From Chloroflexus islandicus (GTDB taxonomy: Bacteria > Chloroflexota > Chloroflexia > Chloroflexales > Chloroflexaceae), in the NCBI RefSeq assembly GCF_001650695.1, contig NZ_LWQS01000037.1, positions 1 through 64,000 of the forward strand: a stretch of DNA of 64,000 nucleotides, in the 5' to 3' direction. A program made the position numbers and the translations under genes. Positions 51,407 through 60,029 of this stretch are shown piece after piece. How positions within the stretch are numbered: position 1 is the stretch's first letter; every line of letters starts with the position of its first letter. The notes under the pieces are model-generated. The model worked only from the letters and a program-made list of their open reading frames with translations. It did no database searches and had not been told where the DNA came from.

Positions 51407-52360
51407 ATGCTCTCACGAGTTGCTGACAGTCTCTATTGGATGAGCCGTTACCTTGAGCGCACCGAGCATACGGCGCGCCTGATCGGGGTTGGCCTCACCC
51501 AGATCCTCGATCAGACGCCGCAGGCGATTGCGCCGCGCTGGGGCCGGCTGCTCGCCGCGCTGCACGTCGAACCGCCAGAGACCGGTCTCGACGATCCGCA
51601 GGCTATCACCCGCCTGCTCACTACCGACGCCGCTAACCCTGCTTCACTGGTGTCGTGCATCACGTTGGCGCGCGAAAATGCCCGCCAAGTGCGCGAGCAG
51701 ATCAGCTCGGAGATGTGGGAGCACATTAACCAGCTCTACCTGCGCATGCGCGCCGCAACCATCGAGCAGATCTGGCACGACGAGCCGGTCGAGTTTTATC
51801 AGATGGTCAAAGAGCGGTTGCACCTCATCCAAGGCATTACCGACGCCACCATGAACCACGGCGAGGGTTGGCGCTTCATTCAAGTCGGACGCTATCTCGA
51901 ACGGATCTGGGCCACCACCTTGCTGCTCGAAGTCTTCTTTCAGCCCTACCTCAACGGTGAAGAGAGCGCCATTGACTCGATCGACTGGGTGGTGCTGCTC
52001 AAAAGTTGTACCGCCTTCGAGGCGTATTGCAAAGTCTACACTGCCGATGTGCAACCGGCCCAGATTGCTGAATTTCTCTTGTTGAACGCTGAAAGCCCGC
52101 GCTCGATCCGGTTTGCCGCCGACCAACTGCAAGATAGTCTCGAACAGATCTCGCAACTTGCCGGCGGACGCCACGCCGGTAGGGCCGAGCGGCTGGCGGG
52201 CCGGTTGCGCGCTCAACTTGATTATGGGCAAGTCGATGAGATCATTGCCGGTGATTTGCCGCTGTTCTTGCGGCAGATCCGGCAGCAATGCACCGCCATT
52301 CACGAAGCGATCTATCAAGCGTATATTACCTATCCGATCGAGCAGGCGCTACTCCGGTAG
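51407..52360 (+). CDS. Alpha-E domain protein (DUF403)
   Basis: This 317-residue all-helical protein opens with the family signature M-L-S-R-V-A-D-S-L-Y-W-M-S-R-Y-L-E-R-T-E. Later come A-R-E-N-A-R-Q-V-R-E and V-G-R-Y-L-E-R near 165. It has no known catalytic function, but in the conserved operon it always accompanies the circularly permuted ATP-grasp protein and the transglutaminase-like protein, so it is probably a complex partner. An AGGATCATCT ribosome site precedes the ATG. Confidence 0.93.
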   Translation: MLSRVADSLYWMSRYLERTEHTARLIGVGLTQILDQTPQAIAPRWGRLLAALHVEPPETGLDDPQAITRLLTTDAANPASLVSCITLARENARQVREQISSEMWEHINQLYLRMRAATIEQIWHDEPVEFYQMVKERLHLIQGITDATMNHGEGWRFIQVGRYLERIWATTLLLEVFFQPYLNGEESAIDSIDWVVLLKSCTAFEAYCKVYTADVQPAQIAEFLLLNAESPRSIRFAADQLQDSLEQISQLAGGRHAGRAERLAGRLRAQLDYGQVDEIIAGDLPLFLRQIRQQCTAIHEAIYQAYITYPIEQALLR

Positions 52361-52393
52361 CGCACTGTTGGAGCGCTGAGCCGGCGTCACCCT

Positions 52394-53320
52394 ATGTACT
52401 ATTCGATCCTGCATAAGACGCGCTTTCGCTATAGCGCGCCGGTCACCGAAAGCCAGACCGAAGTGCGGATGTGTCCCCGTAATGAGGGAACGCAGCGTCT
52501 GATCGAGTTCCGCCTCACCACCGCCCCGTTCGCGCGCATTAATCACTACCACGACTGGCTCGGCAACGAAGTCTACCACTTCGATGTCGCGGCGGCCCAC
52601 CGGCAATTGCTGATCATCGCCGAATCCATCGTCCAACTCACACCGCCGCCGCCACTGCCCGACCGGCTCGATGGCACCGCATGGCTGGCGCTCGATCAGC
52701 TATCTACCGATGACGAGTTCTGGGATTTCTTGATGCCCAGTCACTTCATCCAAACCACGCCGGCCTTGATCGATCTATCCCGTGAAATTGGCGCTGAACG
52801 CCGATCCGATCCGCTGACCTTGCTGCGCGAGATCAATCATAGCATTGCCCAAACCTTTGCTTACGCGCCACAAACCACGCGCGTCGACTCGCCGATTGAC
52901 GAGGCGCTGTTGGCCCGCAAAGGGGTATGCCAAGACTTCGCCCACATTATGATTGCGCTCGTGCGGCGGATCGGCATTCCGTGCCGGTACGTCAGCGGCT
53001 ACCTCTTCCATCGCACCGAAGACCACGACCGTTCGGAAGAAGACGCCACCCATGCATGGGTGGAGGCGTATTTGCCGGAAGTAGGATGGGTCGGCTTCGA
53101 CCCGACTAACAACCTCATCGCCGGCGAACGCCATATCCGGGTGGCAATTGGCCGCGACTACGCCGACGTGCCGCCGACCCGCGGCATCTATCGCGGCCAA
53201 GCGACTAGCCAGCTCGAAGTCGGGGTAAAGGTGGTGCCAACCGCCGTCCACATCGACGAAACCGAAGTGTTGCCCCAAATCACCACCGCCTCCGTCCAAG
53301 CCGAATTACAACAACAGTAG
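52394..53320 (+). CDS. Transglutaminase-like cysteine peptidase/amidase of the ATP-grasp operon
   Basis: This is a 308-residue protein. The N-terminal beta domain (bacterial transglutaminase N, 1-90) is followed by the catalytic domain with C179 (G-V-C-Q-D-F-A-H), H220 (T-H-A-W-V-E) and D236 (F-D-P-T-N-N). It has no signal peptide and is therefore cytosolic. It may hydrolyse or transfer the amide made by the ATP-grasp partner. It ends the three-gene operon; a repeat array follows. Confidence 0.94.
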   Translation: MYYSILHKTRFRYSAPVTESQTEVRMCPRNEGTQRLIEFRLTTAPFARINHYHDWLGNEVYHFDVAAAHRQLLIIAESIVQLTPPPPLPDRLDGTAWLALDQLSTDDEFWDFLMPSHFIQTTPALIDLSREIGAERRSDPLTLLREINHSIAQTFAYAPQTTRVDSPIDEALLARKGVCQDFAHIMIALVRRIGIPCRYVSGYLFHRTEDHDRSEEDATHAWVEAYLPEVGWVGFDPTNNLIAGERHIRVAIGRDYADVPPTRGIYRGQATSQLEVGVKVVPTAVHIDETEVLPQITTASVQAELQQQ

Positions 53321-53880
53321 GGGCACACAGCAGTGCGCCCTCCGTAGCGGCACACCGTGGTGTGCAGCACGCCCCCGCACGTCCTCCGTAGCGGCACACT
53401 GCGGTGTGCCTGTGCCCTCGCGGTGTGCCGTGCCTACCTTCTTCAAGGGCGGACAGTCCGGCACCCGGCCCTGAAGGGCCGGGCTAGGCTTACGAAGCCC
53501 GCGTAGCGGGCTGATGCCCCCACACCTTGCCCCTCTCCCACTAGCGCGTTCAAGGGCGGTCAGTCCGGCACCCGGCCCTGAAGGGCCGGGCTAAGCTTAC
53601 AAAGCCCGCTGCGCGGGCTGATGCCCTCACCCCTTGCCCCGCTCCCACTAGCGCGTTCAAGGGCGGTCAGTCCGGCACCCGGCCCTGAAGGGCCGGGCTA
53701 AGCTTACAAAGCCCGCTGCGCGGGCTGATGCCCTCACCCCTTGTCCCTCCCCCGCTGGGGGAGGGGTGATGGGGAGTGCAGCACCGGGCTTTGAGACATC
53801 GCACAGCGATCTCCGGTTGTGATCGGTCAAACGTTCTGTCTGTCCCTCAACTGGCGCGGGAGAGGGGAGTGTGGTGCGCC
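53321..53880. repeat. Mosaic repeat region with a three-copy 107-bp tandem array
   Basis: Two hairpin copies GTAGCGGCACAC...GTGTGC (about 53344 and 53389) lead into an array. Its unit starts GTCCGGCACCCGGCCC at 53456, 53563 and 53670, a period of exactly 107 bases, and includes the CCCGGCCCTGAAGGGCCGGG and GAAGCCCGC...GCGGGC hairpins. The 610-base gap holds no gene. Confidence 0.9.
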
Positions 53881-53930
53881 TCACGATGCACTCTGCAACA
53901 CAAACACCGTCTTGCGGTACAATAGATAAC

Positions 53931-55316
53931 ATGAACGTCTTGCTCATCTCCACCTACGAACTTGGCCACCAACCGTTGAGCCTCGCCTCGCCCGCGGCAT
54001 GGTTGCGGCGGGCCGGCGCTGCCGTGACCTGCGTTGATGCCAGTGTGTCGCCGTTGACCGCGGCAATGGCGGCTGAAGCCGGGTTGATTGCTCTTTCAGT
54101 GCCTATGCACACCGCCACCCGGCTGGCGCTCGAACTGTTACCACGTCTGCGCGCTGCCGCCCCCAATGCCTTTATCGTTTGCTACGGCCTCTACGCACCG
54201 CTCAACGCGGCGATGCTGCGCGCTGCCGGCGCTGATTGCTGCCTCGGCGGCGAAGTCGAAGAACTGCTCACCACGATCTGGCAACGCTTGGCCGCCGGCG
54301 AACGTCCACCCGCCGTTGACGCCATCGCGCTCAACCGGCTCGATCTCGTTCCGCCCGATCGCAGCGGGTTGCCGCCGCTCAACCGGTACGCCACCTTAAT
54401 CAACGGCGCTGAAACGCGCCTCGCCGGCTACACCGAAACGACCCGCGGCTGCAAACACCTCTGCCGCCATTGCCCGGTCGTGCCGGTCTACAATGGCCGC
54501 TTCCGCGTCGTGCCCCGCGAAACGGTACTGGCCGACATCCGCGCCCAAGTGGCTGCCGGCGCGCGCCACATTACCTTTGGCGACCCCGATTTTCTCAACG
54601 GCCCCGGCCACGTCTTGCCGATCGTGCGCGCGATGCACGCCGAGTTCCCTGACCTGACCTACGATGTGACGATCAAGGTCGAGCACATTCTGCGCTACGC
54701 CCATCTGCTGCCAGAACTGCGCGCCACCGGCTGCATCATGGCGGTCAGCGCCGTCGAAGCGCTCGATGACGAGATTCTGGCCCGCTTTGACAAACGCCAC
54801 ACCCGCGCCGATGTCGCCCGCGCCGTCGCGCTGCTGCGCGCCAATGACATTGCCCTCAACGCGACGTTTGTCGCGTTTACGCCGTGGACAACCCGCCAAA
54901 TCTATCGCGATCTGTTGCTGGGAATCGCCGAATTGGGGTTGATCGAAAGCGTCGCGCCGGTGCAGTATGGCCTGCGCCTGCTCATCCCCGCCGGCTCGCG
55001 CCTGCTCGAACTGCCCGACGTGCGCGCGCTGGTCAGGCCATTCGACCCCGCCGGCTTGGTCTATCCGTGGCGCCACCCCGACCCAGCGATGGACACGTTG
55101 CAGCAGGCCGTGCTCGAATTGGCCCAATGCGGCGACCATTGCGGCATGTCGCGCACTGCCTTCTACCAGCGCCTGCTCGATCTGTGCGATCAGGTGATCG
55201 GGCCGGGGCCGCGCCCGGCTACCCTCCCGCCATCCTTGCCTATCCCCCGCCTCAGCGAACCGTGGTACTGCTGCGCCGAGCCGAATAATCAGCAATTGGC
55301 GGCCCGGTATTTGTGA
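53931..55316 (+). CDS. Radical SAM protein with cobalamin-binding-like N-terminus and C-terminal CCAEP tail
   Basis: In this 461-residue enzyme, residues 1-125 resemble a B12-binding Rossmann domain (N-V-L-L-I-S-T-Y-E-L-G-H-Q, then G-G-E-V-E-E). The radical SAM cluster motif is C174-x3-C178-x2-C181 in T-R-G-C-K-H-L-C-R-H-C, with downstream F-G-D-P-D-F. The extreme C-terminus has W-Y-C-C-A-E-P, which matches the CUAEP/CCAEP-tail radical SAM (seleno)protein family. In that family the first tail position can be selenocysteine; here it is a cysteine codon (TGC). Substrate unknown. The ATG at 53931 is nearly leaderless behind TACAAT (53920s). A methyltransferase and an ATP-grasp gene follow. Confidence 0.88.
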   Translation: MNVLLISTYELGHQPLSLASPAAWLRRAGAAVTCVDASVSPLTAAMAAEAGLIALSVPMHTATRLALELLPRLRAAAPNAFIVCYGLYAPLNAAMLRAAGADCCLGGEVEELLTTIWQRLAAGERPPAVDAIALNRLDLVPPDRSGLPPLNRYATLINGAETRLAGYTETTRGCKHLCRHCPVVPVYNGRFRVVPRETVLADIRAQVAAGARHITFGDPDFLNGPGHVLPIVRAMHAEFPDLTYDVTIKVEHILRYAHLLPELRATGCIMAVSAVEALDDEILARFDKRHTRADVARAVALLRANDIALNATFVAFTPWTTRQIYRDLLLGIAELGLIESVAPVQYGLRLLIPAGSRLLELPDVRALVRPFDPAGLVYPWRHPDPAMDTLQQAVLELAQCGDHCGMSRTAFYQRLLDLCDQVIGPGPRPATLPPSLPIPRLSEPWYCCAEPNNQQLAARYL

Positions 55317-55426
55317 GGTGGCGGGGTGATATTGGTGCATTGAACATCAATGTAATGTGAGCGAGGAGAGTAGGTAATTCGTACTATTCTTTGCTATAGC
55401 AAGGGTAATTAGATAAACCCCAGCAT

Positions 55427-55620
55427 GCACGTTGGCTTCTGTCATTGCAAGGGTGGGCAAGCACTCCTCAGTACGCACGTTGGCTTCTGTCATTGCAAGG
55501 GTGGGCAAGCACCCCTCAGTACGCACGTTGGCTTCTGTCATTGCGAGGGTGGACAGGCACACCGCAATGCGGTGTGCCGGCCACCCGAAGCAATCTCCCC
55601 CGACAGCGCACATCATGCCT
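55427..55620. repeat. Three-copy 48-bp tandem repeat
   Basis: GCACGTTGGCTTCTGTCATTG starts at 55427, 55475 and 55523, exactly 48 bases apart; the unit includes GGGTGGGCAAGCAC. The last copy runs into a CATTGCGAGGG...GAAGCAATCTCCC module. From 55640 to 55763 the DNA turns distinctly A/T-rich, without repeats or a recognised gene. Confidence 0.88.
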
Positions 55621-55763
55621 GTACGGGATCGATTGTCCACAATGCAAAATCCTGTTCGTAACACTCTTAAACAGAAGTATTGTCATTTTAGCCTTGAATA
55701 GAGCTATTCGCCCACCAGCATACACTTATTCATATTTTTTCGAGCAACTGGATATAACTTAGC

Positions 55764-57298
55764 TTGGAAAAACAAAGATACTTGGTGCTTACGCACCCTT
55801 CCAAAACCGCATTTGGCGATTTTCAGACGCCGCTGGAGCTAGCGCGAGCAGTTTGTGGGCTGATTGCGCAGACCGGATTCGATCCTGCTTCAATTCTGGA
55901 ACCAACGTGTGGGATAGGGACATTTCTGCAAGCAGCGTTAGAAACGTTTCCTAACGCGCGTCGCGTGCTCGGTTTTGAGCTAAACCCGCACTATGTGTCA
56001 CAGGCGCAACACGTTTACGCCAAGATACGTTCACAAGCACGGGTTGAAATCCATCAAGCTAATTTCTTTCTCACCGATTGGCAGGCACTTATTGCCACAT
56101 TGTCTGAGCCAATGCTCGTGATCGGAAATCCGCCATGGGTGACCAATTCGGCATTGAGCACGCTAAACAGCGCAAATACGCCGGTGAAAGCGAATCTTGA
56201 CCATCTGCGCGGCATTGATGCGCTCACCGGTAAAAGCAATTTTGACATCTCAGAATGGATGTTGCGCAAAAACCTTGAATGGCTGGATGGCAAGCACGGC
56301 ATGCTGGCTGTGCTGTGCAAAACGACCGTCGCGCGTAAAGTGCTCGCGTATGCTTGGCAACGCGGGATGCGAATCGCATCGGCATCGCTGTATCACTTCG
56401 ATTCGCGCGCATATTTCGGCGTCGCAGTTGACGCTTGCCTGCTGCTTGTGCATAGCCATCCTGCCGGCAACAGTCAGCAATGCGCCGTTTTCTCAACCCT
56501 TCAGACACACTATCCCGCTCGTGTGTTTGGTTGGCAAGATGGGGTCATAGTAGCTGATCTTGCCTTGTATCAGAAGTGGCGCGCTCTGTTCGGCACTGGT
56601 CTGAAAGGCTGGCGTTCAGGGATCAAGCACGATAGCAGCCAGCTCTTTGAACTGCGGGTTGAGCATGGCAAGCTCATCAATGGCTTGGGTGAGGTCGTTG
56701 ATCTTGAACCTGACGTGCTCTTCCCATTGCTGAAAAGTTCTGATCTCGCCGCACGCCGGCAACCACGTCTATGGATGGTTGTCCCCCAACAAACCATGAG
56801 CGATGATCCAAGCCGTCTTCAGGTCGATGCCCCGAAAACGTGGCATTATCTGACCACCCACGCGGATTTGCTCGATAAACGTAAGAGTTCGATATATAAA
56901 AATCGTCCCCGTTTCTCGATTTTTGGCGTGGGATCGTACTCGTTTGCTCCTTGGAAGATCGCCATCTCTGGCTTATATAAAAACTCGAATTTGTTAGGGT
57001 ACCACCTTACCAAGGGTGTCCGGTGGTTTTTGATGATACTTGCTATTTCTTTCCGTGCGACTCTGAAGAGGAGTGCGATCTCTTGTACGAACTCGTGATG
57101 TCCGATCCGGCGCAAGAGTTTTGGTCTGCCTTGATTTTCTGGGATGCCAAGCGTCCCATCACTGCGCAGTCGCTCAATTCGCTCAATCTGTTGGCGTTGG
57201 CCCAAATCTTGGGCAAAGAGAGTGCTACCGCCCGCGCTTTAGCCGAACGGCAGGTGGTAGAATACATGACAGGGAACTATCAACGGCTGCTTTTTTAA
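55764..57298 (+). pseudogene. N6-adenine DNA methyltransferase, split by a one-base frameshift
   Basis: Residues 1-405 read in one frame: SAM motif I at 46-55 (L-E-P-T-C-G-I-G-T-F) and catalytic N122-P-P-W125, the gamma-type adenine methylase signature of Eco57I/type I-like enzymes. At the A5 run 56979-56983 the frame is lost. The rest of the family's C-terminus (E-F-V-R-V-P-P-Y-Q-G-C-P-V-V-F-D-D-T, to 57298) continues in another frame. One extra A in that run would restore a 511-residue protein. It may be a true pseudogene, a phase-variable gene or a sequencing error. TTG start without a ribosome site. Lower GC than its neighbours suggests transfer. No restriction endonuclease gene is adjacent. 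Confidence 0.85.
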
Positions 57299-57313
57299 AC
57301 GCAATTGCATCGT

Positions 57314-58564
57314 ATGCCACCCACCCGCCCGCACCTATTACTCCTCACCACGCCATCGTCGTACCGGTTGCCGGCTTTTCTGGCCGCCGCCGAGCGGATC
57401 GGTGCGCAGGCGACGGTCGCCGAAGATACGCCGCCGGCCTTGGCCCGCCCGTTGCCGGGACGTTTGCTGATTGACTTCAGCGATCAGCCGGCTGCACTGC
57501 GCGCCATCCGTGCGTTGCACGCCGGCCAGCCGCTCACCGCGATTCTGCCGGTTGATGATAGCGGGGTTGAGTTAGCGGCGCTGGCTTGCGCCGAACTCGG
57601 CCTGCCGTTCAACCGGCCCGAAGCTGCCGCTGCCGCGCGCGACAAGCACCTGATGCGCCAACTCTTTGCTCGCGCTGGCGTGCCCTCGCCTGCATTTCGC
57701 CTCTGCACCACCGCCGATGACCTCACCACGCTAGCCCAAACCGTTCCCTTCCCCTGCGTGGTCAAACCGCTGCGGCTCAACGGTAGTCGTGGCGTGATCC
57801 GGGCCGATAACCCCGACCAATTCGTCGCCGCCGCGCGCCGGTTGGCGGCGCTGCTTGACCGGGTCGAGGGGCCGGGAACGCACGAGTTTCTGGTCGAGGA
57901 GTTTGTGCCGGGGTTTGAAGTGGCGCTAGAGGGGTTGATCGACCGCGGGCAGGTGCAGGTGTTGGCGCTGTTCGACAAGCCCGATCCGCTCGACGGGCCG
58001 TTCTTTGAAGAGACGATCTACGTCACGCCGTCACGCTTGCCGGCAGCGACCCAAGCCGCGATTTGCGACGTGACGGCGGCGGCGGCGCGAGCGGTTGGTC
58101 TCGAACAGGGGCCACTGCACGCCGAGTTGCGTATCAACGACCGTGGGCCGTGGATGATCGAGCTGGCCAATCGCAGCATTGGCGGTCTGTGTTCGCGCAC
58201 GTTACGGTTCGGCGCCGATGCGCCGCTCGAAGAGTTGATCTTGCGCCAAGCCGCCGGTTTGCCGATCGAGTCGCTCAGCCGGGCCGGCCAAGCCGGCGGC
58301 GTGATGATGATCCCAATTCCGCAGGCCGGCATCTTGCGCGGGGTCTCCGGGGTGGAAGCGGCGCAAACGATTCCCAGCATCGAGTCAATCGAAATCACTG
58401 CCCCGCTCAATTACCCGTTAACCCCGCTGCCCGAAGGCGATAGCTACCTCGGCTTCATCTTCGCTCGCGGCCCCGATCCGGCCACGGTTGAAGCGGCATT
58501 GCGCGCCGCCCATGCCCAGTTGCGGTTTACGATTGTGCCGGCGATTACGTTGATGGCGCAGTAG
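57314..58564 (+). CDS. ATP-grasp-domain carboxylate-amine/thiol ligase-like protein
   Basis: This 416-residue protein has an N-terminal Rossmann-like domain, then an ATP-grasp fold: D-K-H-L-M-R-Q-L-F, V-V-K-P-L-R-L-N-G-S-R-G-V, L-V-E-E-F-V-P-G-F-E-V-A-L-E, and a metal site in H-A-E-L-R-I-N...I-E-L-A-N-R. It probably ligates an acid to an amine through an acyl-phosphate; substrates cannot be predicted. The ATG at 57314 is used. It begins 15 bases after the methyltransferase remnant. Its stop lies in a hairpin shared with the convergent yggX gene. Confidence 0.9.
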   Translation: MPPTRPHLLLLTTPSSYRLPAFLAAAERIGAQATVAEDTPPALARPLPGRLLIDFSDQPAALRAIRALHAGQPLTAILPVDDSGVELAALACAELGLPFNRPEAAAAARDKHLMRQLFARAGVPSPAFRLCTTADDLTTLAQTVPFPCVVKPLRLNGSRGVIRADNPDQFVAAARRLAALLDRVEGPGTHEFLVEEFVPGFEVALEGLIDRGQVQVLALFDKPDPLDGPFFEETIYVTPSRLPAATQAAICDVTAAAARAVGLEQGPLHAELRINDRGPWMIELANRSIGGLCSRTLRFGADAPLEELILRQAAGLPIESLSRAGQAGGVMMIPIPQAGILRGVSGVEAAQTIPSIESIEITAPLNYPLTPLPEGDSYLGFIFARGPDPATVEAALRAAHAQLRFTIVPAITLMAQ

Positions 58565-58588
58565 AGACGCACGGCTGTGCGTCTCTAC
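58561..58588. terminator. Bidirectional terminator-like hairpin
   Basis: GTAGAGACGCAC (58561-58572) pairs exactly with GTGCGTCTCTAC (58577-58588) around GGCT. It contains the stop codon of the ATP-grasp gene and ends nine bases before the convergent yggX stop, so it can serve both genes. Confidence 0.65.
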
Positions 58589-58597
58589 TGCGCCCCG

Positions 58598-58900
58598 TTA
58601 TTTACGGCGGGGGCCGCCTTTGGCCGGCGCGGCGGATGGCGGAGTCCACCCTTCGGGCATACGCGCATTCTCACCGAAGAAGAACTCCTCCATCGCCTTC
58701 ATCAGGATTTGTTGCGCGTTGGGGTCGCCAAGACTGAGACCATAATGATTGATAATCAGCGTCGCTTGCTGCGGCCACAGCCGCCACGCCTGCGCCGAGA
58801 CCTGCTCGTAGATGCGCTGGCCGAGCGGGCCGGGGAACGGCGGCTGATCGAGGCCGGGCAGTTCACGACCGAGCTTGACACAATTCACCATGCGCGGCAT
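58598..58900 (-). CDS. yggX: YggX-type Fe(II)-trafficking / oxidative-damage protection protein
   Basis: This 100-residue protein matches the YggX family: M-P-R-M-V-N-C7-V-K-L-G-R-E-L-P-G-L, P-P-F-P-G-P-L-G-Q-R-I-Y, and V-S-A-Q-A-W-R-L-W. The conserved Cys7 is the residue linked to protection of labile Fe-S clusters. The tail (residues 78-100) is extended with Pro/Ala/Lys. YggX is mainly described from Proteobacteria, so its presence here is noteworthy. It is divergent from the formyltransferase gene, 65 bases apart. Confidence 0.92.
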   Translation of the reverse strand: MPRMVNCVKLGRELPGLDQPPFPGPLGQRIYEQVSAQAWRLWPQQATLIINHYGLSLGDPNAQQILMKAMEEFFFGENARMPEGWTPPSAAPAKGGPRRK

Positions 58901-58965
58901 AGGGTTTTCTTTCTTTCAAACCAGCGTGATACCATCTTCATTATACCCGAAAGAAAAGGTCGGCC

Positions 58966-59895
58966 ATGCGAATCGTGCTCTTTGCCATGCCGGGGCCGAT
59001 GGCCTTGCCCATCGTGCAACGCTTGCTGGAATTGCCGGTGGATGTGGTGGGATTGGTTCACCCGGCGCCACTGGGTCTGCCGGCGCTGACCCGCCTGCCA
59101 CCGGCCACGCCAACCACCCGCCAAGAGGTGGTAACGCCAGCGAATCTGGCGACCCTCGCTGACCGGGCCGGCATCCCGCGCTGGGCCGTCGGGCGGGCCG
59201 GTCTGCCGGCGCTGGCCGGGCAGCTTGCTGCGCAACCGATCGATCTGGCGCTGGTCGCCTGCTGGCCGTGGCGCATTCTGGCTGACCTGCTGCGTCTACC
59301 GCAGCACGGCTTCCTGAACGTGCATCCCTCGCCGTTGCCCGCCCTGCGCGGGCCGGAGCCGCTCTTCTGGGCGCTGCGATTGGGATGGATGCGCACAGCA
59401 ATGACGCTGCACCTCATGGACGAAGCACTTGATCACGGGCCAATTGTGCGGCAGGAATGGTTTGAGTTACCACTCGGTGAACGGCTGAGCGCGATTGAGA
59501 CGCTCGCCGGACGGGTTGCCGCGCAGATGCTGCCAGCGGCGTTGGCCGATCTCGCCACCGCGGGTTGGCAACCACAGCCACAACCGGCTGGCGGGAGCTA
59601 CTACCCCGCACCGCAAGCCGCCGACTTCACCTTCACCGCTGATTGGCCAGTCCAACGCGCATTCGCGTTCGTGCGCGCCGTCGCCGAATGGGGCCAACCG
59701 TTCACCTTCATCACGGCTGATGGCCAAACCATTGTCATCGCTGACGCTACTGCCTACTTGGCCGGCGAACAGCAAGCAAGGCCGATCGTTACCAGCAACG
59801 ACCAAATCGCTTTACAACTGCACGATGGAATACTGCTAACGAAACCTGCTTCACGATCGCAATTCTCAGCGGTTGTACGATTAACTCATTTTTAA
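58966..59895 (+). CDS. Formyltransferase-family protein (methionyl-tRNA formyltransferase-like)
   Basis: This is a 309-residue protein. The N-terminal formyltransferase fold has the catalytic N-x-H-P-S (N-V-H-P-S-P-L-P-A-L-R-G) and D-x-G-P-I (D-H-G-P-I-V) motifs, so the Asn-His-Asp triad is intact. The C-terminal 100 residues resemble an Fmt-type OB domain in length. The N-terminus lacks the usual G-T-P-x-F-A start (here A-M-P-G-P-M). It may therefore not be the housekeeping Fmt but one acting on a sugar-nucleotide or other amine. AAAAGG precedes the ATG. The following STAS gene is separated by 134 bases. Confidence 0.88.
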   Translation: MRIVLFAMPGPMALPIVQRLLELPVDVVGLVHPAPLGLPALTRLPPATPTTRQEVVTPANLATLADRAGIPRWAVGRAGLPALAGQLAAQPIDLALVACWPWRILADLLRLPQHGFLNVHPSPLPALRGPEPLFWALRLGWMRTAMTLHLMDEALDHGPIVRQEWFELPLGERLSAIETLAGRVAAQMLPAALADLATAGWQPQPQPAGGSYYPAPQAADFTFTADWPVQRAFAFVRAVAEWGQPFTFITADGQTIVIADATAYLAGEQQARPIVTSNDQIALQLHDGILLTKPASRSQFSAVVRLTHF

Positions 59896-60029
59896 TATTT
59901 GTCAATCCGGTCACGATGGTGATACAATGCGCAACGAGTTTGCACAAGGCAGCGCCGAATGATCCATGCCTGTGCTTACCTAAGTCTCACTTTGCAACCA
60001 AGGCAACCCGACGTCACGGAGATATTGGA

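Noticed and set aside
55764-57298. Complete restriction-modification system
   Set aside because: Only a methyltransferase is seen; no nuclease or specificity gene is found on either side within the window.
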